From Vigna angularis (lineage: Eukaryota > Streptophyta > Magnoliopsida > Fabales > Fabaceae): DNA of 64,000 nt. The number at the start of each line of letters is the position of its first letter. The stretch's first letter is position 1. Positions 23,501-34,912 of the stretch are shown here, one piece after another. The notes under the pieces are model-generated. The model saw only the letters and a program-made list of their open reading frames with translations. It did no database searches and was not told where the DNA came from. Made by a program: the position numbers and the translations under genes. The stretch spans positions 39,715,630-39,779,629 of the forward strand of contig NC_068970.1 in NCBI RefSeq assembly GCF_016808095.1. Reading direction: 5' to 3'.

Positions 23501-26150
23501 AAAACCAATAACCAACGAGTAAACTATACATGGAGCTAGAATATCACATATAATCACATTAATTACCAAAGATAAAGGCTACCACCGCCTATGACATGAT
23601 TGATACAATAAGAGTAGCTTTAAAAATGTTATACAACAGAAGATAGTCATTATTAAACACTCCTTCGTCAAGTTTGAGCATATGATTGTATGCACCAAGC
23701 TTGGAACATAGAAATTAAATTTAAGATCAATGGTATCAAATTTCAGCTATGGTGGCTACAACAAGGTGGTGGTGAAGCGGAATACCCATGGTGGCCACTT
23801 TTGCATAGCGGTTGGTGGTGGCAAAACAACAATGGGGAAAAAGCAGGATGGAGAAGAAAGAAGACACGTGGAGAAAAGAGACAAGAAAGTGGGTGTTGAA
23901 ATGTAATGTATTTCTAGTAGGTTTTTAGGAGCTTCCTTATTTTCCTTGTATGTTGAACTACTATCCCTTATAAAAAGGGTAGTATGCTGCATTAGGGTTT
24001 ATAGAAGTGAGTAATAAAAATTTTAGTTTCTCTCAACTCTTTAAGTCAGATCTTTTAGGGGTTCTGTGCAGCTTTTTCTCTATTCTGCTTAATTCAACAT
24101 TGTGGAAATGCTGAACTTATACAATGGCTCAACTAGCTTTAGCAAAATCTGGGATGTCAACTCATGGACAACTAACAGCATTTAAAACAAAACTGGACAA
24201 TAGAACTAGCTAAAAAGAACTTGAACCATCAAATAATATACTGTGCCCATTCCCTTTATGAACCTTTTGTCTTAGTTGCATATTTGGAAGACAATTGCCA
24301 AATTAAAATAACCCTTCCGATAACATCAAGGAAAGTTTTGACACTGCAGAAGAGCTTAAAAGAGCCAAATAAGAGCTCATTTCATGAACAGCTAGAATCT
24401 AAATTCATTTCTGAGTAAATTAAGAAAACTAATCTAATTACTTATTTAGGAAACCACTAGCATTTTACCAAATATTTCCTTAGTCAAGGTCCAATCCATA
24501 CTTCTCAGAAAACTTAAAACAGAATTTGTAGTGTAATGTAACTAGGAATAGCATCCAAAACCATAAAATACTAGGACTTAAGATAATAGTCAATCTTAGC
24601 CTTAGCCACATGCCATTTCGTGAACATTTAGCATTACACTGTCTTAAAACAAAGTCGATATGACTATGAAACAACACTTTTATATAATATAGCAGTTTTA
24701 CTTTCATTCATTTTATCACATAATAATGAAAATTGCCAAATCACATTAATTCCAAAAACACAAGGAAACGTTTTCTTGAAATTTATGACAAATTAGAAAA
24801 TGAAATCAAAGGGTTTAAAAGTCCAACCTGTACATAACCTGTATCAGCCCAAGCTGCACATATATGGGGATTTTGTGGCATGGAGCGAATACGGTTGATA
24901 CATCCTTGGTGTGCAACCTTCCGTAACTGTAGTTAACAAAAGTATGAAAAGGACATAATAATCAAATCTAAAGCAGTGAAGAAATGAAACAATAAATACT
25001 CAAATGAAGAGCAATGTACCTGCAAACTGGGACCCTGAGCAACACCTTCATCTTCATCCTCACTGTCATCATCACTATCACTATCCTCACCATCCATTCC
25101 AGAGTCATCAGTTTCAACTTTAGGTACCGGTACCCGTCTCTTTCCAGAAATATTTGATACTTTAAAAATTCCAATAGAATTCCAAGAAGGTTTCTCTGCC
25201 TGTGCTTCATGCAGTGCCATAACATGAGTCTCAATCAAAAGAAGCAAAATGAAAAAAGACAAAGGAACCAAAGCTAGTGGACGAAATAACTATTAGTTGC
25301 TATGCGTTAATTCTTCTCAAAAGAATGACCAATTATAATAAAGAAAAATAATTGTTTTCAAAACTCAAAAGTCCTCTAAAGGAAAAGTTCTCTCATAACC
25401 ACAAAGCCTAATATATGCTACCCCATGTGATATTGCTCATGAATACTAACCATCTTCAATTTGAATAATGAAACATCCTCAAACAAAAACAAATATAAGA
25501 AACAACATTGACCTGAGTCCCTGCCATGAAATATACTGTATGTGGAAATTCTGTTCGAACCAAACCCAGAGAGTCATGTAGAATATCAAAGCTGTCAAAA
25601 GTCCCAAAACATAAATAGAAGATTACTTACTGATGACAACCAAAAATAGAAGATTAACGATAATATGCAGAAAGTAAAGCAAATGCCCAGTAAAGTTGGC
25701 CAAGATTCTCAATTGAATTGCAATGTCTACTCGAAAGGAACTTTACATAACAAATTATGGTTTCATTGTTATCAAAAACAACAATACAAGAAAAAGAAAA
25801 ACAGGTTAGTTTATCAAAATATGCTCAGTTTTTCTCACTACTGATTCAAACAGAAAAACAAAAACACAAATGACTGAACAGAAATAAGAGCCAGGAAAAA
25901 GACCTCAAACAGGGCCATCCAATGTGAAAAGCATGAAGAGAATTGTAAGCAGAAGGGTCACACTGAAGCTCTTCACCTTCCTCTAACTTATCCACCCCGG
26001 GTTGCCACACCTTAGCTGGAATTTGTGGAGCCAAAGATGAAGAAGACCCGTCCTCTTTCTTAGAGCCCTGATTTTTTTCCATAAATTTAAACAAAAATAA
26101 AGAAAAACAATGACAATTGTCCACAAAAGACCATAATGAAGCAAGGTTAC

Positions 26151-26182
<32 letters not shown>

Positions 26183-26259
26183 GCAGCTTTGAATAGGAAA
26201 GGAGATTTAACCTTGTTTTTGTTCTTGGCTTTCTTCCGGTGTTTTATGCCCCGAGTCAT
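17505..26259 (-). CDS. GRWD1: Glutamate-rich WD repeat protein (GRWD1 family), 12 exons
   Basis: Exons read down the minus strand: 26259-26212, 26067-25904, 25591-25513, 25199-25020, 24926-24828, 19434-19269, 19152-19046, 18910-18771, 18685-18613, 18215-18100, 17850-17733, 17639-17505. All introns are GT..AG, the frame is unbroken and the product is 474 residues, close to the plant orthologue length. The N-terminus is basic ([16 protein letters not shown]). A CAF1C/histone-H4-binding-like segment with KVWQPG and IGWPCLSFDIL follows, then an acidic run at about 128-148 and a WD40 propeller to the C-terminus. IWDIR at about 301-305 fits a DWD (DDB1-binding) box. Family members act in ribosome biogenesis and chromatin, and the Arabidopsis homologue has been described as a DWD protein in heat-stress response; function here is inferred. 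Intron 5 (24827-19435) is enlarged by retrotransposons. Confidence 0.93.
19599..23493 (+). mobile_element. Decayed Ty1/copia element in GRWD1 intron 5
   Basis: Antisense to the host gene. A stub of the 5' LTR (TGTTAAAATAGG, about 60 bp from 19599) passes directly into gag with a zinc-knuckle remnant. Recognisable pol pieces follow: the GPSRVS region of integrase (to about 20578), the integrase-RT linker from about 21517, RT pieces including [13 protein letters not shown] (about 22480), and RNase H remnants (about 22830-23180). A purine tract (TTGAGGGGAAG) precedes the 3' LTR at 23277-23493 (TGTTAGAATAGG). Multiple stops and frameshifts disable it. A gypsy fragment is inserted in its integrase region. 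It belongs to the same family as the older element at 40651-47546. Confidence 0.85.
20579..21515 (-). mobile_element. Gypsy fragment nested in the copia integrase region
   Basis: The insertion begins with an LTR-like block, 20579-20833, with inverted termini TGTTAG and CTAACA. Next comes the motif CAACCTTGTCCTCAAGGTTG-like sequence seen near gypsy 3' ends (about 20848-20868). At 21282-20980 the minus strand encodes a retroviral-type aspartic protease start, [19 protein letters not shown], in which the usual DSG loop reads ESG. RT, RNase H and integrase are missing, so large internal deletions followed insertion. Copia sequence resumes at about 21517. Confidence 0.7.
23660..24099. mobile_element. 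Copia scrap and LTR-like block in GRWD1 intron 5
   Basis: Sequence 23668-23713 resembles the minus-oriented 3' coding end of the intact copia element (compare 41361-41400), including the CCAAGCTTGGAAC phrase. To its right, 23894-24099 is a 206-bp block with LTR hallmarks: TGTTGAAATG at one end, TTCAACA at the other, and an internal TATAAAAAGGG box on the plus strand. The flanking 5-mers do not match, so it is not a clean solo LTR. The two pieces may come from different elements. Confidence 0.45.
26151..26182. repeat. (AAT)n microsatellite in GRWD1 intron 1
   Basis: About ten perfect AAT triplets lie between exons 1 and 2 of the WD40 gene. This is intronic sequence; a continuous translation would give a spurious Tyr run. 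Confidence 0.95.
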
Positions 26260-26579
26260 ATTCAATTAGTTTGGAACTGAGAAGATGAAAGAAGATGAAG
26301 AAGTCAATAAAGAAATTGCATAACAACTTACTAAGCCAAATTCTGCAATAATAATACACAAAGCACTCAACAATTGTTTATCACTAAACAAAGAGATAAT
26401 AATAATAATCAAAGTTTTTTATTGAGGACACAAAAATCAGAGTAGAATTAAAGAGTAGAGAATAGAGAAAGCTTATGGTGAAGACAACCAGAAAGTAAAA
26501 GGGGGACAAAATACACACACTACCAAAAGAACTTGTATGCCCTTGTATTTTTCACACATCATGAAAGCATGAATTTGAT

Positions 26580-26760
26580 TAGACCTGTCAAGTTAGCCCA
26601 TTTGATAGGATTTGGCCCTAGCCCATGTGGGTTGGGGCCAAAAAAGTCCATAGGGCCAAAAAAAATCCTTTATAAAAAAAAGTCCACAAGCTAGATACCC
26701 AAAGCCCTATGGGTCAGGACTAGCCCATGAGTCTTCCTTTTTATCAAATTTTATGTCCAG
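26580..26760. mobile_element. hAT-like non-autonomous repeat, one end
   Basis: It starts TAGACCTGTCAAGTTAGCCC and continues with repeated GGCCC/GGGCC and GCCCATG phrases. This layout is common to plant hAT-derived repeats, whose ends read TAGRSCTGTCAA and which carry GGGTTGG or GGGCC subterminal repeats. The opposite terminus was not located. It lies about 320 bp upstream of the GRWD1 start codon. Confidence 0.45.
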
Positions 26761-29040
26761 AAACAATTTTGCATCACACTTGTTTAAGGTAAAACACACT
26801 AATAAACTATCTCAATAGGAAAAAAAATCATATCATTATGCAAATTATTGAAGAATTCAGAAGTTACTGTCCATGTCAAAAGATAATAAAAAATATGTCA
26901 AAGTCTAGAAAGACCACGGTTAACCTGCCCAAATGTGATAAATATATTATTGAGCATCCCAAACGCTCAATACACAACTGGAAAACATAACACTAAACTA
27001 TATTAGAAGATGAAGTAAACAGTTAGTGAATCAGTTATAAATGCTAAAAAAATAATTACATATACTTGTATTTAACTATATTACTTTTCCGGGGAAGAGC
27101 TTTTTTACAGTCTGAAGTAATAAGCTCATCGAGATGCCTATTCCCAATAAAACAGAGTCAAGCATACATGCTCGACACATACGGTTCTAGTTTGAAATAG
27201 TCAGCAACTACAACTCCTCAAGAGCATATATTTTGTAAATGATCATAAACAAGAAATTAGGAACCTTTATCAAAAATACTTCCTTATACACCAATACCGC
27301 CATGTCATGGAAAAGGTAACTCCAAATTTTAGTATAAGGGTTATATGTAAATATCAAGATGATGAAGCTTTCTGGTCCCCAGTCCTAACTACGGGTCATA
27401 TCATTTCACAGTTATTAAATATTGAATTTCATCAACGAATTTCATCAACTATCTTCCAATGCATATGAATTGAAAGGAAAACACACATAACAACTAAGAA
27501 CCATTATTCATCTAAAGATAGAGTGAAGGAGGGAGAATATTCTAATAACAGACACTCTGCAATAGCTATCCACAACTCCTACTTACAACCTTTAGTTCAT
27601 CACTACCAGGTATCAAGTCTCAATATTTGAAACAAAAACAGCCTCACTAAAAACAAGAACTTCCCCTTCCACGCAGTCATCAAAATTTCTCAACAATAAT
27701 TGAAAAGCAAGTAAGCTCCTTTGCCAGTTAGCTCCTCCAATGCACAATAACAATCCATGACCAATCTCAGAAAGCAATAATTTCCTAGTTACAAATAATT
27801 TATAATTGTAAGAAATACGTTTTAGTACAATTATACCCTCAGAAAAACTCTCCCTAACTTCAATTTCATTCATCGTAAAAGTCTTAATACATTCAGAACA
27901 GAGAAGGCTATGCTGCCTTCATATATTAGAATAATTAAGAGTTTGATGGCAATGTATTACATTTTATAAATCGAGCAACATTAGAGAAAAGGGAGGAAGA
28001 AAAGGCAAACCAACTCAGAACTGGCTCTATCATGTGGAATCAAGGAGGGTATAAATAGCCTTAAACAACCCCCATGGAGCAGAGAGGCTTTTCTCACAAT
28101 TTGAAATTGTGGATTCTCTAAACCCTAGGCTATATATTGTTGCTCCAAGACCCAACATCTAAACCAAGTAACACTATTTCCAAAAAAAAACGAAAGCACA
28201 GTTATTTCCATATTAAAAGGCATAGAGAACTATAAACTTGTTACAAATACAAAGCTAAATGAAGCAGGCGTTCTACAAATTCCATATTAGAAAACATAAG
28301 AGCTCTAGCTATGCTATATGGCAACCAAAATTTCTCCAAAGACAAGCCACTAGCCCACAACAAAATAGAGATCAAGGAAAGATAATCATAGACGCATATG
28401 AATTACGAGATAAGCAACATCACAAGTATATTTGACCTAAGAATTAGGTTTCCCAATCCATCAGATGCTAAGGAATAATCAACTCACTTCATAGTAACAT
28501 GTCAAAAAATATCATTTCTCACTATTTCTAACGAACTATAACAGCAACAACAAAAATCCACAAGTTCAACCGCTACACTGGTCATTTCAATATGAATACT
28601 AATGGAAATGACGGATTACAGACAACAGAAAACAACATATATGCAAATATTCAAGGGCTGACTACCTCACTACAAATTATTTTCCAATTATACCTCAACC
28701 AAAGATCTTCCTACAAGATTTCCTAACCAGAAACGGAGCAAATGAAATCACACTATAAAACCCATTATAATATCTCTTCAAACTTCCTTCCTTTTAACCC
28801 AACACCCTTCTTCAAACACTCAATCTTTTTCCTTCTTTGGCATGAAACATTGCCAAGACTGGGAAACATGTTTATTTTCTTACCACCTATCTTCTAGTTC
28901 TAAGAATGATGTTCTCAATTTGCTAAGAAAACTTGCTCGTTCAAATGGATAAGTCACCAACCACCTTGAATAGTATTCATCAAAGCTGAAATCGGCACCT
29001 TAAGCTTGAAGAAGCTAAGAAAGAGAATGAAATCCTAAAG
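26761..29040. other. Intergenic region upstream of GRWD1, no gene recognised
   Basis: Stops are frequent in all frames; the best open stretch (27873-27613 minus, 86 codons) has no recognisable motif. No repeat pair or RNA gene was seen. Confidence 0.45.
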
Positions 29041-29090
29041 GTCATGCTAACCTCGTTCACGATTCTTCTCCGCCACCTCTACCACCGTGC

Positions 29091-29190
29091 GCTGCCGTCA
29101 CAGTTGACTCCACTGTGTGTTGTCCCTGTACCACCGCTGCCGTCACCGTTGACTCCACTGTGTGTTGTCCCTGTACCACCGTGCGTCTGC
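29091..29190. repeat. Two-copy tandem repeat, about 51-bp unit
   Basis: The phrase GTTGACTCCACTGTGTGTTG followed by TCCCTGTACCACCG occurs twice in a row within a locally GC-richer stretch. The open frame across it (29044-29343) has no recognisable domain and is not called a gene. Confidence 0.75.
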
Positions 29191-29762
29191 CTTCACCTCT
29201 GTGCTGCCGCTGCAGTTGATGTAGAGCTCGTAGGTAAATGTTTGTCCAGAAAGAAATGGAAAATGTCTAAGGTCGTATACAAAAAAATGAGGTTTGGGCT
29301 TATCGGTCCTGATTCAATCATAATCCATTTCATAGGGTTTTAGAGTCTAGGGGCTTTGAAAAAATGGCTAACTATAAAAAAAGGTCAGGGCTGGCCTTGG
29401 GCACCTCTAAATTTGATGTTTACGAATTTATTTATTATTAGTAGCATGGTTAAAGAAGAATCAGAGGTATTGAGTGTCACTACATAAACAGGTGAAACCT
29501 TGTCTAGAAATCAGAAAAATCAGCCAACTTTTTTTTACATCAGTTTCTGGCTAAAAGGTTCTGATATTACAAACCTGAGCTCCGGAGCGGTGACGTGCAG
29601 TGCTGCGCAGAACAGAGCGGAGAGAAACAGAACAGCTCTGACAGAGCGATAGGACGCAGAGTGTAGCGGAACAGCTCTGTTGAAGTGGCTTTGTGGAGAG
29701 CAGAGGTAGAAGAAACCAAACCCTTGTTTGTAGGCGGGCACTGTCACGAGCTCATTGAAAGA

Positions 29763-29880
29763 AACAATGTACAAAGAAAGCTTAAATTAGGGTAAGTAAA
29801 TTTAACATAATTTTTTTTTTATAACAATGTATAAAGAAAGCTTAAATTAGGGTAAGTAAATTTAACAATTTTTTTTTTAT
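29763..29880. repeat. Two-copy tandem duplication, about 60-bp unit
   Basis: AACAATGTAYAAAGAAAGCT with the following AAATTAGGGTAAGTAAATTT and a poly-T tail occurs twice head to tail, with only one or two substitutions. This implies recent slippage or unequal exchange. Confidence 0.85.
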
Positions 29881-30101
29881 ATTTTTAATAATGGGTAGTG
29901 TATCCTATCTAGGGGAGACCGGTTAACATTTAGCACCGTTCGGTCCATCCACTCAAGACCGTTCGGTTCATCCGCAGTCAACTAGGTCAAAGATTGGCCG
30001 CAATTGGATTAGCGTTTAAGTTATTGGCCCAACAGTCCAGCAGATGATAAAATAAATCAAAGGATCCATGATAAGTGGTTTATGAGCAACCGGCCAGATT
30101 T

Positions 30102-31029
30102 GGGTGTTGCTCCCTCCACCACCACATCTTTCTCCCTCCACCTCCCTTTTACTATTCTGTCCCTGAGTAAAATTTTATTTTTAGGGTTATTATTTTTTAA
30201 TTTTACCCATTCACAACCTATTTCATTAATAGCCTATTCTAGTCTCGTACATGAGTAAAATATTTTTCTTTCGTCGTTGTGAGATACTACAAGTTGCAAA
30301 GGTTGGTGGTGGTGGAAAGAATTATCAAGCAGTCTCCCTCTCGTGGTGCAGTGCATGGAGTGGTGCAGTGTGTGGAGTGTTTCCTCGTATTCGAATAAAC
30401 CTTGAAATAAAACCCTAAAATAAAAAACGTAACCTTTAAACGGAGTTGACATCCTTCAACGGATGTCAACATCCGTTTAAGGAAAAACGGATGTCAAACA
30501 TCCGTTTAAGGAAAAACGGATGTCAAACATCCGTTTAAGGAAAAACGAATGTCAAACATCCGTTTAAGGAAAAAACGGATGTCGACATCCGTTTTACCTT
30601 AAACGGATGTTGACATCCGTTGAAGATGACACCTCCCGTTTAAAGGTTACGTTTTTTTATTTTAGAGTTTGTTTTATTAGGTTATATCTCCGTTGATGTA
30701 TACTTCCTCACGCTGGTTGATGCTCTGGATGTTCCTCCACACCACGGCGGCGACGCTCCTTCACACCACGGCGACAATGGAAGCTTTCAAAGCAAAAAAA
30801 AAAACTGGGAAGAAAAAGGAATGGAAGTGCGGGAGGTGGGGAGGTGAAACGAAAATGGGGAAAGGGGAAGAGAGTTTCGTGGGTGGGTGCTGGGAAAGTA
30901 AAATTAGGGTTTCAAATTATTTAAAATAGGGTAAAAGTAAAAATCTTTTTAACTTAAGGATATAATTGTATTTAAAATAATGTGGGGAGGTGGAGGAAGT
31001 ATAAGGTGGTGGTGGAGGGAGCAATACCC
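30102..31029. mobile_element. Mutator-like non-autonomous element, 928 bp, 9-bp TSD
   Basis: The two ends are inverted repeats: left GGGTGTTGCTCCCTCCACCA, right (reverse complement) GGGTATTGCTCCCTCCACCA, with further similarity for about 50 bp. A perfect 9-bp direct duplication, GCCAGATTT, flanks it at 30093-30101 and 31030-31038. A 9-bp duplication is the hallmark of the Mutator superfamily. The interior has no transposase coding sequence. Its core (about 30400-30680) is a long inverted repeat whose centre is an array of short palindromes. It lies in the intergenic region between GRWD1 and the UBA/PUB gene. Confidence 0.85.
30459..30621. repeat. Array of six palindromes inside the Mutator-like element
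   Basis: Six self-complementary units follow one another with a period of about 29 bp: ACGGATGT, a 1-4 base centre, then ACATCCGT, usually extended by AAA/TTT. They lie near 30459, 30485, 30514, 30543, 30573 and 30601. The third-from-last carries ACGAATGT, breaking its symmetry. The array is bracketed by larger inverted arms with AACGTAACCTTTAAACGG at about 30425-30442 and its complement at about 30635-30652. A transcript through it could fold into a compound hairpin. Confidence 0.9.
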
Positions 31030-31038
31030 GCCAGATTT

Positions 31039-31529
31039 TTAGGTAAGTCTGTTTATATTTTATTGGGCTTGTGTCAACTCAAGATCCGTAAAATATAAAT
31101 ACAAAGTCAGGGCCAAAAGTCAGGTACCTTCCACCTACGCATTATTCACTCTCCCCTACTCTCAAATATTCAAACAAGTGTCAACCATTCACTGAATATT
31201 TCATTTTAGAGTAAAATCTCCTCAACCACACGCCTAACTTGAGTGTCGGAGTGTATTTTGCAAGTACATCTCCATTAAGAAAGAGACCAATCAGTTCATG
31301 CCATTATCGATCGAACAACAGAAGGAGGTTATGTTAGAAGGTTAGTCTCTCGGTTTCGAAAATAATTGCAAAAACACGTAGTATGATCCCATTGTAATCA
31401 TTTTTTCTATATTCATGAGTTCGCAATATTTAGTTAGGAACACTTGGTAGATGATAAAATAAGAGAGTATGACATATAATCAAAACAAAAGTATATATAA
31501 TTAAATTTGAGCACATAAAATAAAAGTCA

Positions 31530-31574
<45 letters not shown>

Positions 31575-33589
31575 GTTGTTTGAATAATTATCTTTATTAA
31601 AATTATTAATAAATATTTTTAAATTGATTTTCTTTTTATATCTGTTAAAAATTATTTCAATTATATAGAAATATATTTTATTAAAATAAATATATTGTTA
31701 GTCTCTAAATTATTATAAAAAATTATGTTTTTCTCTAAACTAAATTATAAAGTATTTAATAAATCTGTTTTATTATATTTTTAACAAGGACATTTTAATA
31801 AAATAATAGATTATAAAGTATTTAATAAAATAATTTCTTAGTAAGAAAATATAAGAATATAAAAAATGGTGGTTTTAATAGATAATATATTTAAAATAAT
31901 AAAATTTAATTATTTTAATAATAAAAATTTAAGGTATAAATAGAATTTTAACAAACGACATTCATTATTTAAAATCATATCATGTCTCTAAACTTCTTTT
32001 CTTTATAACTCTCACCCTTCTCTCTTTAACTCTCACACTTTTGTCTTATTTTTCTAATAGCAAGTGTTTTCATAAAAAGTATCTAATATAATTACATGTA
32101 CGGCTAACAACCAACTAAAATAAAAAATATAAATAAAATAAATTTATCTTTAACTTAATTAATCTTGATAAGTCCATAGATAATATATTATATTTTAATA
32201 TTTTTATTCTAATTAATTATGATAAGTATATCAATAATATATATTATTATTATCTAGTCATAGTACCTAATTATATATAATAATATCTCATATATCTTTT
32301 AATTAACTATATAACAATATTCAATAATATCTTTAAGAATATCTAACCATATTTAATAATATTCTTTTCTAATAATAATATCTCTTTTAATCTCAAGATT
32401 ATATCTCATTTTTTTTCAACTACTTTTCAAAATAAGAACAACTAAATCTTCAAAAAGATTTATATAATATATTTTTATTAAATTCCCTGCATGCTTTTCC
32501 TTTCTACACCCTCTATTTTAATTTCTTACACCTAATTAATAAAATGTAAAAGACCCTTTTTGCCCTTAAGTCAAAATATAAATAAAATAACATAACAATT
32601 ATGTTATAATAAAGGTGTACACTCAATAATACTAATTTTCAAACAAAAACATCAAAGTCACAAGACTACCTTATTCCTAAGACTCCTATTTTCCTGGATT
32701 TTACAGTGTCTGGTGAGTGTTTGAGAGATTAGCAAACAAGAATACTCTGAGACGATGATGTTTCACTAAGACTAGGAAGTCTTTAAAGATTTTAACAAAA
32801 GATGAATGATATGATACAACTTTTCAAATATTTATGCAAAGTAACGTTTAATAACTTATAAAGAAAATATGTATATGTGTAAAGATTGTGAGATGTTAAA
32901 TGTTAGTTTTTGTGATAAGAGTAAATGGAAAACTTTTTAATAGTAAGATCATAAACTGCAAATTTTATATTGGATCACTCAACCTGAACTACGTTCAATT
33001 CTCTCTTAAGAATTCTCAAGGGGTTCCACTGATCTTTTCCAAGATTATACGATTTTTTCCTCTTTAGGATCTCATTGAGTATTCTTACCATTCTTGGTTA
33101 CAATGAGTATTAGTATCACTCCTGGTTTCATAGTCAGCACAACTAGACCAAGTTTAGCTTCTCTAAGATTTAACCATAAACAACTATCTAAACGTTCAAC
33201 TCAACTTATGTTGAACAACCAAGTATTAGAGTTCTCTCTAGAACTTAAAACAAATCAAAAAATGGTACAGACGAATAACTCTCAACAAGAGGATATATGT
33301 TCAGATTAAATACAATTTGAAATGTTTATCTCTATACAAATATTTTTCTCTCAAAAGATATTAGTGTCAAACGATATAAAAACACAACAATTTTCTCTCT
33401 TTTTCTCATTGCCACTCTTCTTACGTTATCTTTTTTGCACTTTTCATCAACAACATCTTCTATCCAAACTTTCATTAGACAGTTTATTCTCTAGACGATA
33501 TTTGTCTTAACAAAAAGAAATAATATAAATAATAGTAAATTTGGTAATGAAATGTTACAATATAATTATTATAGATATTTTTACTATTC
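31039..33589. other. AT-rich intergenic region with (TA)n tract
   Basis: There is an uninterrupted TA dinucleotide run of about 40 bp at 31531-31570. The rest is very AT-rich with no coding similarity. Open frames at 33094-33309 and 33322-33510 show no domain. Confidence 0.5.
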
Positions 33590-33594
33590 AATTA

Positions 33595-34113
33595 TGTAAG
33601 ATCCAGATAAAATAAAAATATATTTATTTTTTAATTCTATATTTATAATATTAAATCATTATTTGTGGTTATGTGAGAAAAAAATGGTTTATGAGAGAAA
33701 GAAAAATAAAAACATGAATTTTTGGCCTCCTTTCACGTAATAGAAGATGTTTGAGGATAGTAACAAATTTAAGGGGAAGAAATAAGAAAAGGGGTTTGGA
33801 GCCTTTAGGAGAACTAGGGTTTAGTATTATATTAGGGTTAGAGGAGAGGATTTGAAACGCATTCTAAGACAACCGTAGGAGAGAGAAGCACAAACTCTAG
33901 TGAATTTCTATAAAACCGTAGAGCGAGAAGAGTGCACCAACGAAGAGAGGAAGATCTTCTTAGACTGGGAAGGAGTTACAAGCCATTAACAAAACTTTAG
34001 AGTTCAGGTAGGGGGAGTGACTAGAACTATCTTGTGTGTAGGGTAAGGGGAGTAACTACGATTGTCTTCTATGGGTAGGGTTTTGTGGTGTATGGTTTCA
34101 TCAATGCATGTTT

Positions 34114-34172
<59 letters not shown>

Positions 34173-34907
34173 TATTGTTTCGTGTTCACTGGCGAAGTAT
34201 TCTTAGATTGGGATATCGCGAGTGGGAAAAAGAGGGAGGAAACCATGAAGGGTTGTAAGCGAGTTTTGAGGTTAAGTAAAAAGAGGAGGGATTCAAGCGT
34301 GGATGACTCTTTTGGCCGTGTGATGCGGAAAAAGAGGTTCTCGTTGGTTGTGTGATACGGGGAAAGGACGTTGGGTGATTCGTAATGAACTGGTTATGAT
34401 TATTAGGTGGTGTGGTAGTGTAGAAGAAACAACATTGGTTTATGTTGTGATGATAATGTTGTGATGATAATGTTGTGACGATAGTGTTACGATGATAAAG
34501 TTGGAATGTTAATGTTGTGATGATATATGTTTATGATTTAGTTACTATGTGTTTAAATGGTTATTGCATATTGTGTGTTATGATATTTCTGGTTGCTCAC
34601 CCTGAAATGTTGTCATTGTGGTTTCCACTTACGATGATCGTACACGGGAGTATATGACTGTGCAGATAAGCCTGAATCGAAGTAACTGACCTGAGAGTTG
34701 GGATCTTTATTTCGGGAATGATCATTTATTTTATTTAAAAGTTTTCAAATTTGACATTTTATTGTAAAATAGATTTGATATTGTCGTGCTTATAATTATT
34801 TTTTGCTTCCACATGTTAAACAAATAAAATTTGATTGTATTAAAGGATTGCTTTATGGAAAGATTTTGTGGAAAATTTTTACAGCGTCTCGAAAATCGGG
34901 TGTTACA
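33595..34907 (+). mobile_element. Solo LTR (1313 bp) with 5-bp TSD
   Basis: The block begins TGTAAGATCC and ends CGGGTGTTACA, the inverted-terminus style (TGTAACAYCC/GGGTGTTACA) of Tekay/Del-like gypsy LTRs. Perfect 5-bp duplications, AATTA, lie at 33590-33594 and 34908-34912. No primer site, coding region or partner LTR is attached. Inside is a GT/AT microsatellite at about 34114-34168 and a short tandem series of ATGATAATGTTGTG-type units near 34440-34530. Confidence 0.8.
34114..34168. repeat. Compound (GT)n(AT)n microsatellite
   Basis: About nine GT units pass directly into about eighteen AT units within the solo LTR. Confidence 0.95.
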
Positions 34908-34912
34908 AATTA

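Noticed and set aside
23894..24099. Clean solo LTR
   Set aside because: The terminal bases look right but the flanking 5-mers differ, so only an LTR-like block is reported.
26166..26200. Poly-tyrosine run as part of the GRWD1 protein
   Set aside because: It is the translation of an AAT microsatellite in intron 1; exon 1 ends at 26212 with a proper GT donor.
29044..29343. 99-codon open frame
   Set aside because: It is created by a two-copy tandem repeat and has no recognisable domain or exon structure.
30459..30621. Regularly spaced repeats resembling a CRISPR array
   Set aside because: The repeats are palindromes with short near-identical spacers, sit inside a transposon with 9-bp target duplications, and the genome is a plant; there are no unique spacers or cas genes.
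30234..30929. Open frames inside the Mutator-like element as a captured gene
   Set aside because: Neither strand gives recognisable protein sequence; the frames follow from the palindromes and purine-rich flanks.
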